From: Bacillota bacterium | GTDB taxonomy: Bacteria; Bacillota; Clostridia; Acetivibrionales; DTU013 | Length of the DNA: 19,971 nucleotides | Reading direction: 5' to 3' | Assembly (NCBI GenBank): GCA_023435925.1 | Contig: JAEZLF010000050.1 | Location: forward strand, 1 to 19,971 | Shown here: piece by piece, positions 1 to 6,919 of the stretch | How the letters are laid out: each line of letters starts with the position of its first letter | Numbering within the stretch: position 1 is the stretch's first letter | The notes under the pieces: generated by a model | Databases searched by the model: none | Seen by the model: only the letters and a program-made list of their open reading frames with translations | What the model was told of the DNA's origin: nothing | Translations under genes and position numbers: made by a program

Positions 1-1250
1 GAAATCTTGTCGGTCTTTGTCTGGCGTGCAGCATCCTTGCGGGCTTTTTCAAGTGCCTTATCCGCTTCTTCAATGGTAGTAATGTTGTCCTTGAGAACCT
101 TGTCCCGATCCTTTTGCGCTTTCTCCAGGGCCTTGTCAGCAGATTCTGCATTTTTTATCGCAGATACGAGGTCAGCAGGTCTTTCCTCATCATTTGAGAC
201 GAGGGCGCCCTCCTGCCAAAGGGTCTTTGCCCGCTTGGTATTGCTCAGGAGCACCATCGCCGTATTTACCTCTGTATTACCATCCTTGACGGCCTTTTCG
301 TATGCCTTCCTCTTGTTTACTTCATCAAGCTGCGCACTTTCGATCTGGTCAAGAATATCCTGTGCGGCTTCCTTCTGCACCTCATCATAGTACTTCAGCG
401 CCTTGTCCCGCTCTCTGTATGCCTTTTCCAAATTCTCATTCAACTCTTGTTCTTTATACCCGCTGCCACCACCCGATCGATTCTCCCAGGCTTCAATGGC
501 GTCGGCCAGCGCGATTTCACTTTTTATATAGGCGTAATATGTTTCTACCTTTTTCGTAGCCCAGATCCCTTTTTCTTTATCAATCATCTCACTGTATTTT
601 TTTTGAGCGTCGGTATATGCTTTTTGTGAGGTACGTACGGTTTCCTCACGCTTATCCTTTGCTACTGCCAGTGCCTCCTCAGCCACCTCTAGGGCCTTTG
701 TAACCGCTTGCTCCAGCAGCTTTTTATTTTTTGCCGCCAGCTCCTCCGCTTCCGCCAGGGCCTGGTTGGCATTGATCTCATTCTCGGCTACCTTCTCGCT
801 GACCTCCTCGCGAGTGCGAAGCGCGTTGGCCAGCAGCTCCTCCGGAGTTGTGCTGTCCGTTGCAATCTTGGAGCTCTCTATGGCCAATTCTTTTTTCTTA
901 AGATCCATTTGTGCCTGTTTCAGCTTTTCTTCCAATGAATCAATATCAACAGTCAGCAGCGGTGTACCTGCCTTTACGGTATCGCCATTGCTTACATGAA
1001 CTGTCTGCACGGTTAATGCATCCTCTGCCTTTATCGGTTCATCATTGAATATTTTAACGGTACCGTTCGTCTCCAGCACACGTTCCAGCGAACCACTGGT
1101 TGCACGGGTGATTGTAACTTCGGCCATTGAAAAATTCTCCAGCATGCGGGAGCTTATCGTCAAAACCACCATAACTGCCATAAATCCTGCCAATGCTTTT
1201 GCCGCCTTTTTTCTTGGCTTTGTTTCTCTTTCCATGTTAAGGTCTTTCAT
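1..1250 (-). CDS. HlyD/RND-type membrane-fusion adaptor with long coiled coil (3' end beyond window)
   Basis: I translated this frame by hand and it stays open from ATG at 1250 to the window edge, giving about 416 visible residues. A basic N-terminus (RKKAAKAL) precedes one membrane segment at about residues 19-37. A biotinyl-lipoyl-like half motif follows at about 60-103, with VHVSNGDTVKAGTPLLTV as its signature. The rest is a very long Ala/Glu/Lys/Leu-rich coiled coil from about 105 to the edge, with a short Gly/Ser-rich break (SGGGSGY) near its middle. This is the usual layout of membrane-fusion adaptors (lipoyl half, alpha-hairpin, second lipoyl half), so the C-terminal half should lie to the left. 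AAAGGAG sits 8 nt before the ATG. The gene starts 18 bp after the upstream permease stop, so it is probably the third gene of that operon. Partnership with an importer is odd for this family. The family call is firm; the substrate and partner are unknown. Confidence 0.8.
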   Translation of the reverse strand, partial: MKDLNMERETKPRKKAAKALAGFMAVMVVLTISSRMLENFSMAEVTITRATSGSLERVLETNGTVKIFNDEPIKAEDALTVQTVHVSNGDTVKAGTPLLTVDIDSLEEKLKQAQMDLKKKELAIESSKIATDSTTPEELLANALRTREEVSEKVAENEINANQALAEAEELAAKNKKLLEQAVTKALEVAEEALAVAKDKREETVRTSQKAYTDAQKKYSEMIDKEKGIWATKKVETYYAYIKSEIALADAIEAWENRSGGGSGYKEQELNENLEKAYRERDKALKYYDEVQKEAAQDILDQIESAQLDEVNKRKAYEKAVKDGNTEVNTAMVLLSNTKRAKTLWQEGALVSNDEERPADLVSAIKNAESADKALEKAQKDRDKVLKDNITTIEEADKALEKARKDAARQTKTDKI

Positions 1251-1268
1251 TCATCCCACTCCTTTTGC

Positions 1269-2114
1269 CTACTCTTTCAAGCCGGATACCCGGATTCCCT
1301 GCAGCAGGTATGTCTCCCCGTAGAGAAAAATCAATATTGCAGGGATTATTGTTATAATGGAGGATGCCATCGCTACATCGACATTGGATTGTCCAATGGT
1401 TGTCAGGTATAGTGATAGCGGCCATTTTTGCTTATCCCGAAGGAAAATCAACCCAGGCTCAACCAGGTTCCAATTCTCAAAAAACTGGAGAACTACCAGA
1501 GATACAATACCCGGCACAGCAATAGGCAGAGCAACCTTCCAGAAAACCTTCCACTCTCCCGCACCATCCATCTCAGCTGCTTCACTCATAGCCCGAGGTA
1601 CGGACTCGAAGAATTGCCGCAGTAAGAATACGGCTATGGTATTGAATACAGCAGGAAGAATCAATGCCCAGCGGGAGTCCAGCAGATGCAGCGCATCCAG
1701 CACCAGATTTGTTGGCACAAGCGTTACCTGGAAGGGCATCATCATCAATGCAATATAGAGCATAAACAGCCCTTCCTTGAACGGGAAACGATAGCGGGCA
1801 AATCCCCATGCCGCCAGCGTACCTGCCAGAACCTGACCAATGAGAATAGGCACCACCAGCAGAACCGAGTTCCAGAACATGTCGAGGAACTTCGGTGTAT
1901 CCAGCAATAACTGGAGATACTGCTTCAATGTCGGCTTGCCCGGGAAAAGCGGCATTCCCACGCTGCCCTTACCGTCAGCCAGAACCGGTCCTATATTATC
2001 AATCAATTCGGTCTTGCCCATCAGTGATCCGCTCAGCGTCATGATCAAAGGCATCAATACTATCGCTGCCAAGAGCCAGAGTACCACTGTGCGTACAATC
2101 AACTTCAGTTTCAT
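1269..2114 (-). CDS. Carbohydrate ABC transporter permease, CUT1 family, MalG/UgpE type
   Basis: This 281-aa inner-membrane protein has about six hydrophobic segments and is of the MalG/AraQ/UgpE type, which pairs with a MalF-type partner to take up sugars or glycerophosphodiesters. The ATPase-docking EAA loop is clear near residues 188-212: EAAEMDGAGEWKVFWKVALP. The first membrane helix is at about residues 8-28, and a short soluble stretch (about 30-65) separates it from the rest, as in the family. The start is the ATG with GGAAGG 7 nt upstream. It lies 76 bp after the MalF-type permease and 18 bp before the adaptor gene, all on the minus strand, so the three probably form one transcript. 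The substrate cannot be told from the permease alone. No ATPase or binding protein is visible in the window. Confidence 0.92.
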   Translation of the reverse strand: MKLKLIVRTVVLWLLAAIVLMPLIMTLSGSLMGKTELIDNIGPVLADGKGSVGMPLFPGKPTLKQYLQLLLDTPKFLDMFWNSVLLVVPILIGQVLAGTLAAWGFARYRFPFKEGLFMLYIALMMMPFQVTLVPTNLVLDALHLLDSRWALILPAVFNTIAVFLLRQFFESVPRAMSEAAEMDGAGEWKVFWKVALPIAVPGIVSLVVLQFFENWNLVEPGLIFLRDKQKWPLSLYLTTIGQSNVDVAMASSIITIIPAILIFLYGETYLLQGIRVSGLKE

Positions 2115-2190
2115 CTATTTGCCTTCCAATACTTATTTGACATCTCTGTCCATATTATTTCCATCATGATTCAGCACTTCATTATACACC

Positions 2191-3102
2191 TTATGATTCA
2201 TCATTGTCTGTTCGCCAGCTTCTGCGGAGCAGCGCAACCAGCGCGATAATGACAATGGCAATCACTGTAGCAGCCGCACACAACCTTTCTAATTGTAATT
2301 GCGTAAACCAGTTGTTAAGTGTGTGCTGTAAAAGATAAATGTTCTGCGTAGGATAATCGCCTGCCACAAGGTAAGCCTCCCGAAACACCTTGAAGGAATT
2401 GAGTAACGACAACACCGTCACGGTAAAAAGGGTAGGTTTCAGGCCCGGTAATGTAACACTGCGGAATACCCGGAATGAATTTGCGCCGTCTATGCGCGCC
2501 GCCTCGTACTGTGCAACCGAAATGTTACTCAGGCCTGCAAGGAAAAGAACGACGTTATAGCCGACATTCTTCCAGAGATAGCTTATAATCAGGCATAACA
2601 GTGCCCAATCTGTCCGCATCCAATCGATACGTTCCTTTCCCAGCAGCACCATTAGGTTGCCCATCAATCCATTTTGATGGAACAATATCTGCCACAGGAG
2701 CGCAACGGATGCTACCGGAATAGCCAATGGCACTAAAAAGACAGCCCGAAGCATTCCCCGTCCCATTACTTTTTGGTTTAATAAAAGTGCAAGCACAAGG
2801 GATATCAGGAGCAGTAACGGTACACAAATACCTACAAAACGAAGCGTATTGACGGTTGCCAACTGGAATGCACTGTTTTGGAAAATGTCTATATAGTTGT
2901 AAAACCAGACGAACTCACCGGTAAAACCCAGTGTAAATGAACGTCGAATAACGTCAACAAATGGAATGAGAACAAAAACAGCACAACCGGCAAAGGATGG
3001 CAATATGAATAACAAGCCAAAAAGCACATTACGGCGTTTTCTTGTAGTATAATACCGCCCTTCGCTCTTGCGAAGGATTGGCAGCCTCAACCCCTTATAC
3101 AT
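2191..3102 (-). CDS. Carbohydrate ABC transporter permease, CUT1 family, MalF/UgpA type
   Basis: This 303-aa membrane protein has a first helix at about residues 25-50 (LFGLLFILPSFAGCAVFVLI) preceded by a basic cytoplasmic tail (RKRRN), followed by roughly five more helices. The EAA docking loop is EAARIDGANSFRVFRSVTLP at about residues 200-219. Together with the downstream MalG-type protein it would make the translocation channel of a CUT1 importer. It is the first gene of the operon: a sigma-A-like promoter lies about 45 bp upstream. The ATG at 3102 has only a distant purine-rich stretch (GGAAGG about 13 nt away), so initiation may be weak or the start slightly misplaced. CUT1 operons commonly begin with or contain the binding protein. 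Here the gene upstream is divergent and unrelated, so the binding protein must lie elsewhere, perhaps left of the window. Confidence 0.92.
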   Translation of the reverse strand: MYKGLRLPILRKSEGRYYTTRKRRNVLFGLLFILPSFAGCAVFVLIPFVDVIRRSFTLGFTGEFVWFYNYIDIFQNSAFQLATVNTLRFVGICVPLLLLISLVLALLLNQKVMGRGMLRAVFLVPLAIPVASVALLWQILFHQNGLMGNLMVLLGKERIDWMRTDWALLCLIISYLWKNVGYNVVLFLAGLSNISVAQYEAARIDGANSFRVFRSVTLPGLKPTLFTVTVLSLLNSFKVFREAYLVAGDYPTQNIYLLQHTLNNWFTQLQLERLCAAATVIAIVIIALVALLRRSWRTDNDES

Positions 3103-3146
3103 AACTACTTCAGACCTTCCCTTCCCTGATACCTGACAATGCTCAA

Positions 3147-3175
3147 ATTATACATTTATTTGCCCGTATCTGCAA
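3147..3175 (-). promoter_or_regulatory. Sigma-A-type promoter of the permease operon
   Basis: Read on the minus strand, TTGCAG (3175-3170) is followed after 17 bp by a perfect TATAAT (3152-3147). Transcription would start near 3140 and leave a leader of about 38 nt before the permease ATG. A second TATAAT lies further upstream (minus strand, near 3180) but lacks a well-spaced -35 box. Confidence 0.65.
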
Positions 3176-3350
3176 TAAATTATAAAACATAAATTATTCA
3201 TAAAAGTAAACAAATAGTAAATCTTTGGAGCACCGGCAGTGAATTATTGAAGCTCAAAACCGGCGCTTATTTGTCCCGAAAGTATTTCGTCAGCGCGCTT
3301 CCATAAAAGCAAAAAGGCTTTGAAAAATGGACACTTTACGGGCTTTTTTA

Positions 3351-3410
3351 TGTAATTTATATTTAAATGCCATGTAATGATTTTGTAACATATTTTCTGT
3401 ATAATGTAAT
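3351..3410 (+). promoter_or_regulatory. WalR/PhoP-type direct-repeat box with phased flanking half-sites and a -10 box
   Basis: The core is TGTAAT (3373-3378), five bases, then TGTAAC (3384-3389). This fits the published WalR (YycF) pattern of two TGTWAH hexamers separated by 5 nt. Additional TGTAAT copies start at 3351 and 3405, so half-sites begin at 3351, 3373, 3384 and 3405, spaced 22, 11 and 21 bp, that is, on one face of the helix. A perfect TATAAT lies at 3400-3405, 10 bp after the second hexamer, and the -35 position holds no good TTGACA. This is the layout of an activator-dependent promoter of the PhoB class, where the box replaces the -35. PhoP boxes are similar when read on the other strand, so PhoP is an alternative regulator. 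Binding is inferred, not shown. Confidence 0.55.
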
Positions 3411-3480
3411 CATAAAAATATGGTTTTGTTGGCAGATTATATTGACGAAGAGGAAAGCAGTTTTGTTCCGAGGGGTTTGT

Positions 3481-4272
3481 ATGAAAATGAGTATGGGGAA
3501 GAAATTTTTTTCGATTCTATTATTTTTGATTATATTGACTGTTTCTTCTGTTCCGGCCTTCGCAGGTAATACGGAAGGGATGGACGGTACTACGCAGGCC
3601 GCTATAAATAGCGGAGGTTTGACCGCAGGCGCGATTACGAGTGGCAGCGATAGCGGAAAAGCTTCAACCAGCGGAAGCGGCATTGATTATGAAAATAATA
3701 ATACCAGCGGAAGCGGTATTACCGGTGATGGAAGCACAACCAGCGACGGGGCCATCGGTACTGATAGTTCCGCCGGCAATTCGAACTCCGGGTTCAGGGA
3801 TTTGTTTGATGGTTTGCTGACCGAAGGGACAGCGGTTAATGATGGACAGGTTATTCTTGAGATAACCAGCCCTGACAAGGATAAGGATTCTACATACAGG
3901 AAGTCTTACATTATTTCAGGAAATACCAAGTACGATGATGTTGTGATTACCATTGCAAAATACAATGAAGCCACAGGCAAGTATGAACTACTGCAAAATA
4001 CCGATGGCGAAAGTTCCTGGGAGATTGGTGCATTCAGGTTGACTTCCAAAGAAATCATACTTACAAAGGGTACTAACAAAATTAAAATTATGGCTCACAG
4101 GACTTCTCAGATGGCAAAAGCCAGCAGAGACGACATACAGATCAATTGCTTTACGATTGAGTTATTGAATGAATCCATCATCGGAAAGGTGACCAGAAAG
4201 ACTTCGGAGATCACCTCCGGTGTCAGTAAAGCGTTGGGCATCGATGATTTTTTGAGGAACAAGAAGAAGTAA
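3481..4272 (+). CDS. Secreted protein of unknown function with Gly/Ser-rich linker, head of the yycHI cluster
   Basis: The likely start is the ATG at 3481, preceded by GAGGGG with about 5 nt spacing; a longer reading frame back to 3367 would begin inside the promoter and lacks a ribosome site. The product is 263 aa. A classic signal peptide (KMSMGKKFF, then a hydrophobic ILLFLIILTVSSV core, then PAFA before GNTEG) suggests cleavage near residue 28. Residues about 30-105 are low-complexity, rich in Gly, Ser, Thr, Asp and Asn. Residues about 115-230 alternate hydrophobic and polar positions (VILEITSP, SYIISGNT, DDVVITIAKY) like a beta-sandwich or Ig-like fold, and the tail is basic (LRNKKK). 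No catalytic motif is recognised. It sits 74 bp before yycH, downstream of a WalR-like box, so an extracellular envelope role is a reasonable guess only. Confidence 0.8.
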   Translation: MKMSMGKKFFSILLFLIILTVSSVPAFAGNTEGMDGTTQAAINSGGLTAGAITSGSDSGKASTSGSGIDYENNNTSGSGITGDGSTTSDGAIGTDSSAGNSNSGFRDLFDGLLTEGTAVNDGQVILEITSPDKDKDSTYRKSYIISGNTKYDDVVITIAKYNEATGKYELLQNTDGESSWEIGAFRLTSKEIILTKGTNKIKIMAHRTSQMAKASRDDIQINCFTIELLNESIIGKVTRKTSEITSGVSKALGIDDFLRNKKK

Positions 4273-4325
4273 GGAACAAAGAGGAATTCTAGAGCAGAAG
4301 AAATGATGAACAGGAAGAAGTAAGG
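4257..4325 (+). repeat. Short direct repeat flanking the end of the secreted-protein gene
   Basis: GAACAAGAAGAAGTAAGG (4257-4274, spanning the stop codon) recurs as GAACAGGAAGAAGTAAGG (4308-4325) with one mismatch in 18. The second copy re-creates the gene's last codons and stop in the gap before yycH, as the remnant of a small tandem duplication would. Confidence 0.6.
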
Positions 4326-4346
4326 TTCGGCTGGACGGGAGTATAC

Positions 4347-5747
4347 ATGAGCCGTGTTGTTTATGAACGGATAAAAACGATTTGCATATTCATATTAATT
4401 ATTGCAGGAATATTACAAGTAGGAATCCTATGGGGATATCAAAGCCAGGGGACTCCTATTCGTTTTTTATTGGGATTATTCGGCAAGGATACCCAAATCA
4501 GCAGTACAGTAGTGCAGGAAAAGCTATTTTCTCCGGATCGGTTGGTTTTGTCCAAGGGGGATCGGTCCCATTGGATTATCGGAAGAGACAGCGATTTTTT
4601 TGAGGAGCTCTGGAATGAGGCAAAACAGGGCCTTGGAAGTATTGCATCCGGGCAGGTCGGTTTAAAGCTATCTGATGAGGAATGGGGAGATATTGCCGAA
4701 AAAAGGGGTTTTATTGCAGACTTTGGTTATGTAATAGAGCCTGAGCTTGTGAAATGGTTTCTGGGTGCAGGAGATAAGGCGCAGGATCTGCCGGCTGTAC
4801 AGAAGCTAATGATCAAGCCTGATATTGTAGATGAAAATGCCAGCATTCTCTATATTTACAGCACAGATGGCAGGGTATATCTGTCTGATATGATCCGATA
4901 TGAAAGAAATCGAGGCTTTGGAGATATTATCTCTGAGGTTGCAGCCGCAAATCAGGAATATCGGGAGTATCTCACCCTGAGAGGCAGCAAGATCGATAAG
5001 TCAATGGGCGCGGAACCTGATGTTTTGTATGTTCAATCATCACCTACCTACTCACCCTATTATTATCAGTATAGAAGTGAACCGCCGGCCAAGGGCGGGA
5101 ATAAGGATGAGCTTTCGGGAATTGTTCTTGGGAATGAGAAGGAGCGCTACAACATTCGTACAGGCAGTGACGGGACGTTTCAGTTTAGCTATGGAAGCAA
5201 TATTTACAAGTATTATGCGGATGGCTATCTTACCTATCAGTACCTTGGCAGCGCCAGTTCCTCTGCGAGGGGAGAGGTCGGTGATGCGCTGATGAATGCG
5301 TATAAGCTGATCGCCCGGGTAAGTGATCTGAATGGAGCAGATGTCGATATTATACTAACATCGGTGGAGAAGCAAAAACAGGGTGTTTATAACTTTAGCT
5401 TTGATTACAGACTGGAGAATATGGCGGTTAAGCTGGATATGGATATGAAAGACGGAAATGGTGAAAAACTGACCCATGCCATTAACATTGTGGCTGACAG
5501 CAGGCGGGTATTGAAATGTGACTGGCTGCTGAGGGATTTTATAAAGGATAAGAAGAGCAATTATGATGACCGGTTTTTTGAACTAGTGAAACAGACAGGC
5601 CTCACACATGAAGAGATGAATATTCGTGATATGCGCTTTGGATACGCTATAAGTTCTACATATGAAAGCATTCTGGAACCGAAACTGCTTATTGAAATGA
5701 AGGACAAGACGTCTCTCGAGCTGGCGTTGATGCCGGAAAAGGGCTAA
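4347..5747 (+). CDS. yycH: YycH-family regulator of the WalK sensor kinase
   Basis: This 466-aa protein has a short cytoplasmic N-terminus, one membrane helix at about residues 10-30 (TICIFILIIAGILQVGILWG) and a large extracytoplasmic remainder, the YycH layout and close to the usual family length (about 450). In Bacillus subtilis, YycH and YycI form a membrane complex with WalK and restrain it, while in Staphylococcus aureus they activate it; WalRK controls cell-wall hydrolases. Start choice: ATG preceded by GGGAG with 5-6 nt spacing. The assignment rests on overall layout, N-terminal similarity and its position followed by yycI and walJ; the extracellular domain diverges too much for firm residue-level matching by eye. 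walR and walK are not directly upstream, where a secreted protein of unknown function is found instead. Confidence 0.8.
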   Translation: MSRVVYERIKTICIFILIIAGILQVGILWGYQSQGTPIRFLLGLFGKDTQISSTVVQEKLFSPDRLVLSKGDRSHWIIGRDSDFFEELWNEAKQGLGSIASGQVGLKLSDEEWGDIAEKRGFIADFGYVIEPELVKWFLGAGDKAQDLPAVQKLMIKPDIVDENASILYIYSTDGRVYLSDMIRYERNRGFGDIISEVAAANQEYREYLTLRGSKIDKSMGAEPDVLYVQSSPTYSPYYYQYRSEPPAKGGNKDELSGIVLGNEKERYNIRTGSDGTFQFSYGSNIYKYYADGYLTYQYLGSASSSARGEVGDALMNAYKLIARVSDLNGADVDIILTSVEKQKQGVYNFSFDYRLENMAVKLDMDMKDGNGEKLTHAINIVADSRRVLKCDWLLRDFIKDKKSNYDDRFFELVKQTGLTHEEMNIRDMRFGYAISSTYESILEPKLLIEMKDKTSLELALMPEKG

Positions 5748-5932
5748 GCCGGAACGGAATGCTTCGGTGCGGAGGACACGGTCAGAGGGATGTGGTCACG
5801 GGACCTAATCACCAGACTTGGTCGCAGGGACGGTTCTGCTGATCGCGGGAATCAAAGGGACACGAATCACAGGGATGATTCTGATGGCCACTGATGGGCA
5901 AAAGAGTGAGATGTGGAAAAGGAGATTAACCT
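5748..5932 (+). repeat. yycH-yycI gap with degenerate GGGA-containing repeats
   Basis: The 185-bp gap has no ORF but contains recurrent variants of one word: CAGAGGGATG, CACGGGACC, GCAGGGACGG, CGCGGGAATC, AAAGGGACAC and CACAGGGATG, along with two GATTCTG/GGTTCTG-like words, between about 5785 and 5885. The word GCAGGGACGGTTCT (5825-5838) resembles a dispersed GGGACGGTTCT-type intergenic repeat I recall from several Bacillota genomes. I cannot verify that here. It ends with the strong yycI ribosome site AAAAGGAG. Confidence 0.4.
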
Positions 5933-6775
5933 ATGGACCTTGCCAAGGCAAAGGGTGTAATCATTATTATACTGGTTGCTTTTAATGTATTTTTATTATT
6001 CAATAATCTGACCTATTCCCGTGAGCAGGGAGTCAGAAAGGAAACGATTGAGAATGCTGAAAAGATATTAAAAGCGCGGGGAGTTACGTTGGAAAAAGGC
6101 ATCCCCCCAGCCTTAAAAGAGGCTCATTGGCTTGTCTATGGAAATGAAAAGCTGGACAGGCCATCCATCGGCCGGGCTTTTTTCGCTAATAATTACTATG
6201 CCTCCGGTGATATCACTGATTACGCATATCAAGACAAAAAGCTTGTATTTACAAGTGACACGGGTTTTGTATATACAGATGGCAGTCCTGAAGTAAAAGT
6301 TGAGGCTGACAGCAGCGGAAACATTAAATCAGATGAGGCTCAGAAGGCAGCAAGAAAGTATTTAAACGATCATAAACTACTGAGTGGCAGGTATGTTATT
6401 GATGAGTTAAGGAGAGAATCAGATGGCAGCATGGTTGTGACATTTATGGAGGAGTATGATGATTTTCTCGTATATGACAACTACTGTTCTGTTACGGTAA
6501 CAACAGGTGGCGTTACCAGGCTGGAATACAGCAAATTGCAGATTCTGGGGTTCTCGAAAAAGATCGATGATCTGGCTGATGCGTATCAGGTCCTTCTAGC
6601 GAATTACAAGGATGGGAGCTCATTGGTGATAACGGATATGGATGTTGGATACCGGTTTACACAGGAACACTCCATAGAGGGTATGGAATCAACCGAACTA
6701 TTACCGATATGGCGGGTAAGAATCAAAGGCGCATCGGAACCTGTGTATCTGGGCTTGCTTGATGCCGAGGATTAG
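5933..6775 (+). CDS. yycI: YycI-family regulator of the WalK sensor kinase
   Basis: The product is 280 aa, the same length class as Bacillus YycI. It starts MDLAKAKGVIIIILVAFNVF, matching the YycI pattern of a very short MDW/L-type cytoplasmic start and a single helix (about residues 8-26), followed by an extracellular domain built from two repeated beta-rich YycH/YycI-like halves (about 60-140 and 150-270). It is expected to work with YycH as an extracytoplasmic partner of WalK. AAAAGGAG lies 8 nt before the ATG. Its position between yycH and the murA-walJ pair supports the call. The 185-bp gap from yycH is longer than usual for this pair, but no promoter is obvious in it, so co-transcription is likely. 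Confidence 0.85.
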   Translation: MDLAKAKGVIIIILVAFNVFLLFNNLTYSREQGVRKETIENAEKILKARGVTLEKGIPPALKEAHWLVYGNEKLDRPSIGRAFFANNYYASGDITDYAYQDKKLVFTSDTGFVYTDGSPEVKVEADSSGNIKSDEAQKAARKYLNDHKLLSGRYVIDELRRESDGSMVVTFMEEYDDFLVYDNYCSVTVTTGGVTRLEYSKLQILGFSKKIDDLADAYQVLLANYKDGSSLVITDMDVGYRFTQEHSIEGMESTELLPIWRVRIKGASEPVYLGLLDAED

Positions 6776-6833
6776 CAGCGAAGCCATCTCTACTCTTTCA
6801 ATAATATTATCCGTAGTACAAATAAAAAAACAG

Positions 6834-6842
6834 TGTTATAAT
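6834..6842 (+). promoter_or_regulatory. Extended -10 promoter before murA
   Basis: TGTTATAAT at 6834-6842 is a perfect extended -10 element (TGnTATAAT). The -35 position 17 bp upstream (6814-6819, TAGTAC) is poor, which an extended -10 can tolerate. It would start transcription near 6850, about 70 nt before the murA start, and could let murA be expressed independently of yycHI. Confidence 0.45.
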
Positions 6843-6919
6843 AGGTAAGGCGGCACATAGTGTCCCAGAGAAGGTACCATTATAAATGAGAATATTTTAT
6901 TGCCTTTAGGGTACAAAAG

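Larger units (their letters stand above)
3103..3480. other. Divergent intergenic region between the sugar permease operon and the envelope cluster
   Basis: This 378-bp AT-rich gap separates two divergent transcription units. It holds the minus-strand permease promoter (3147-3175) and the plus-strand WalR-like array and TATAAT (3351-3410). The stretch 3180-3350 shows no ORF with a ribosome binding site. Around 3301-3350 there are A-rich and T-rich runs next to GC-containing words, but they do not pair into a convincing terminator hairpin. Confidence 0.6.

Noticed and set aside
7..1323. Several plus-strand open frames at the left edge
   Set aside because: They are opposite the adaptor gene, whose minus-strand frame is open throughout and carries a membrane helix, lipoyl motif and coiled coil. 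The plus-strand products are Ser/Leu/Phe-rich shadows.
3301..3357. A possible terminator around the A-rich and T-rich runs
   Set aside because: AAAAAGGCTTT and GGGCTTTTTT look suggestive but do not form a contiguous stem with each other, and both flanking operons point away from this site, so no terminator is needed here.
3367..3480. N-terminal extension of the secreted protein gene to 3367
   Set aside because: The extension would start within the WalR-like box, upstream of the -10, has no ribosome site, and would bury the signal peptide behind 38 residues.
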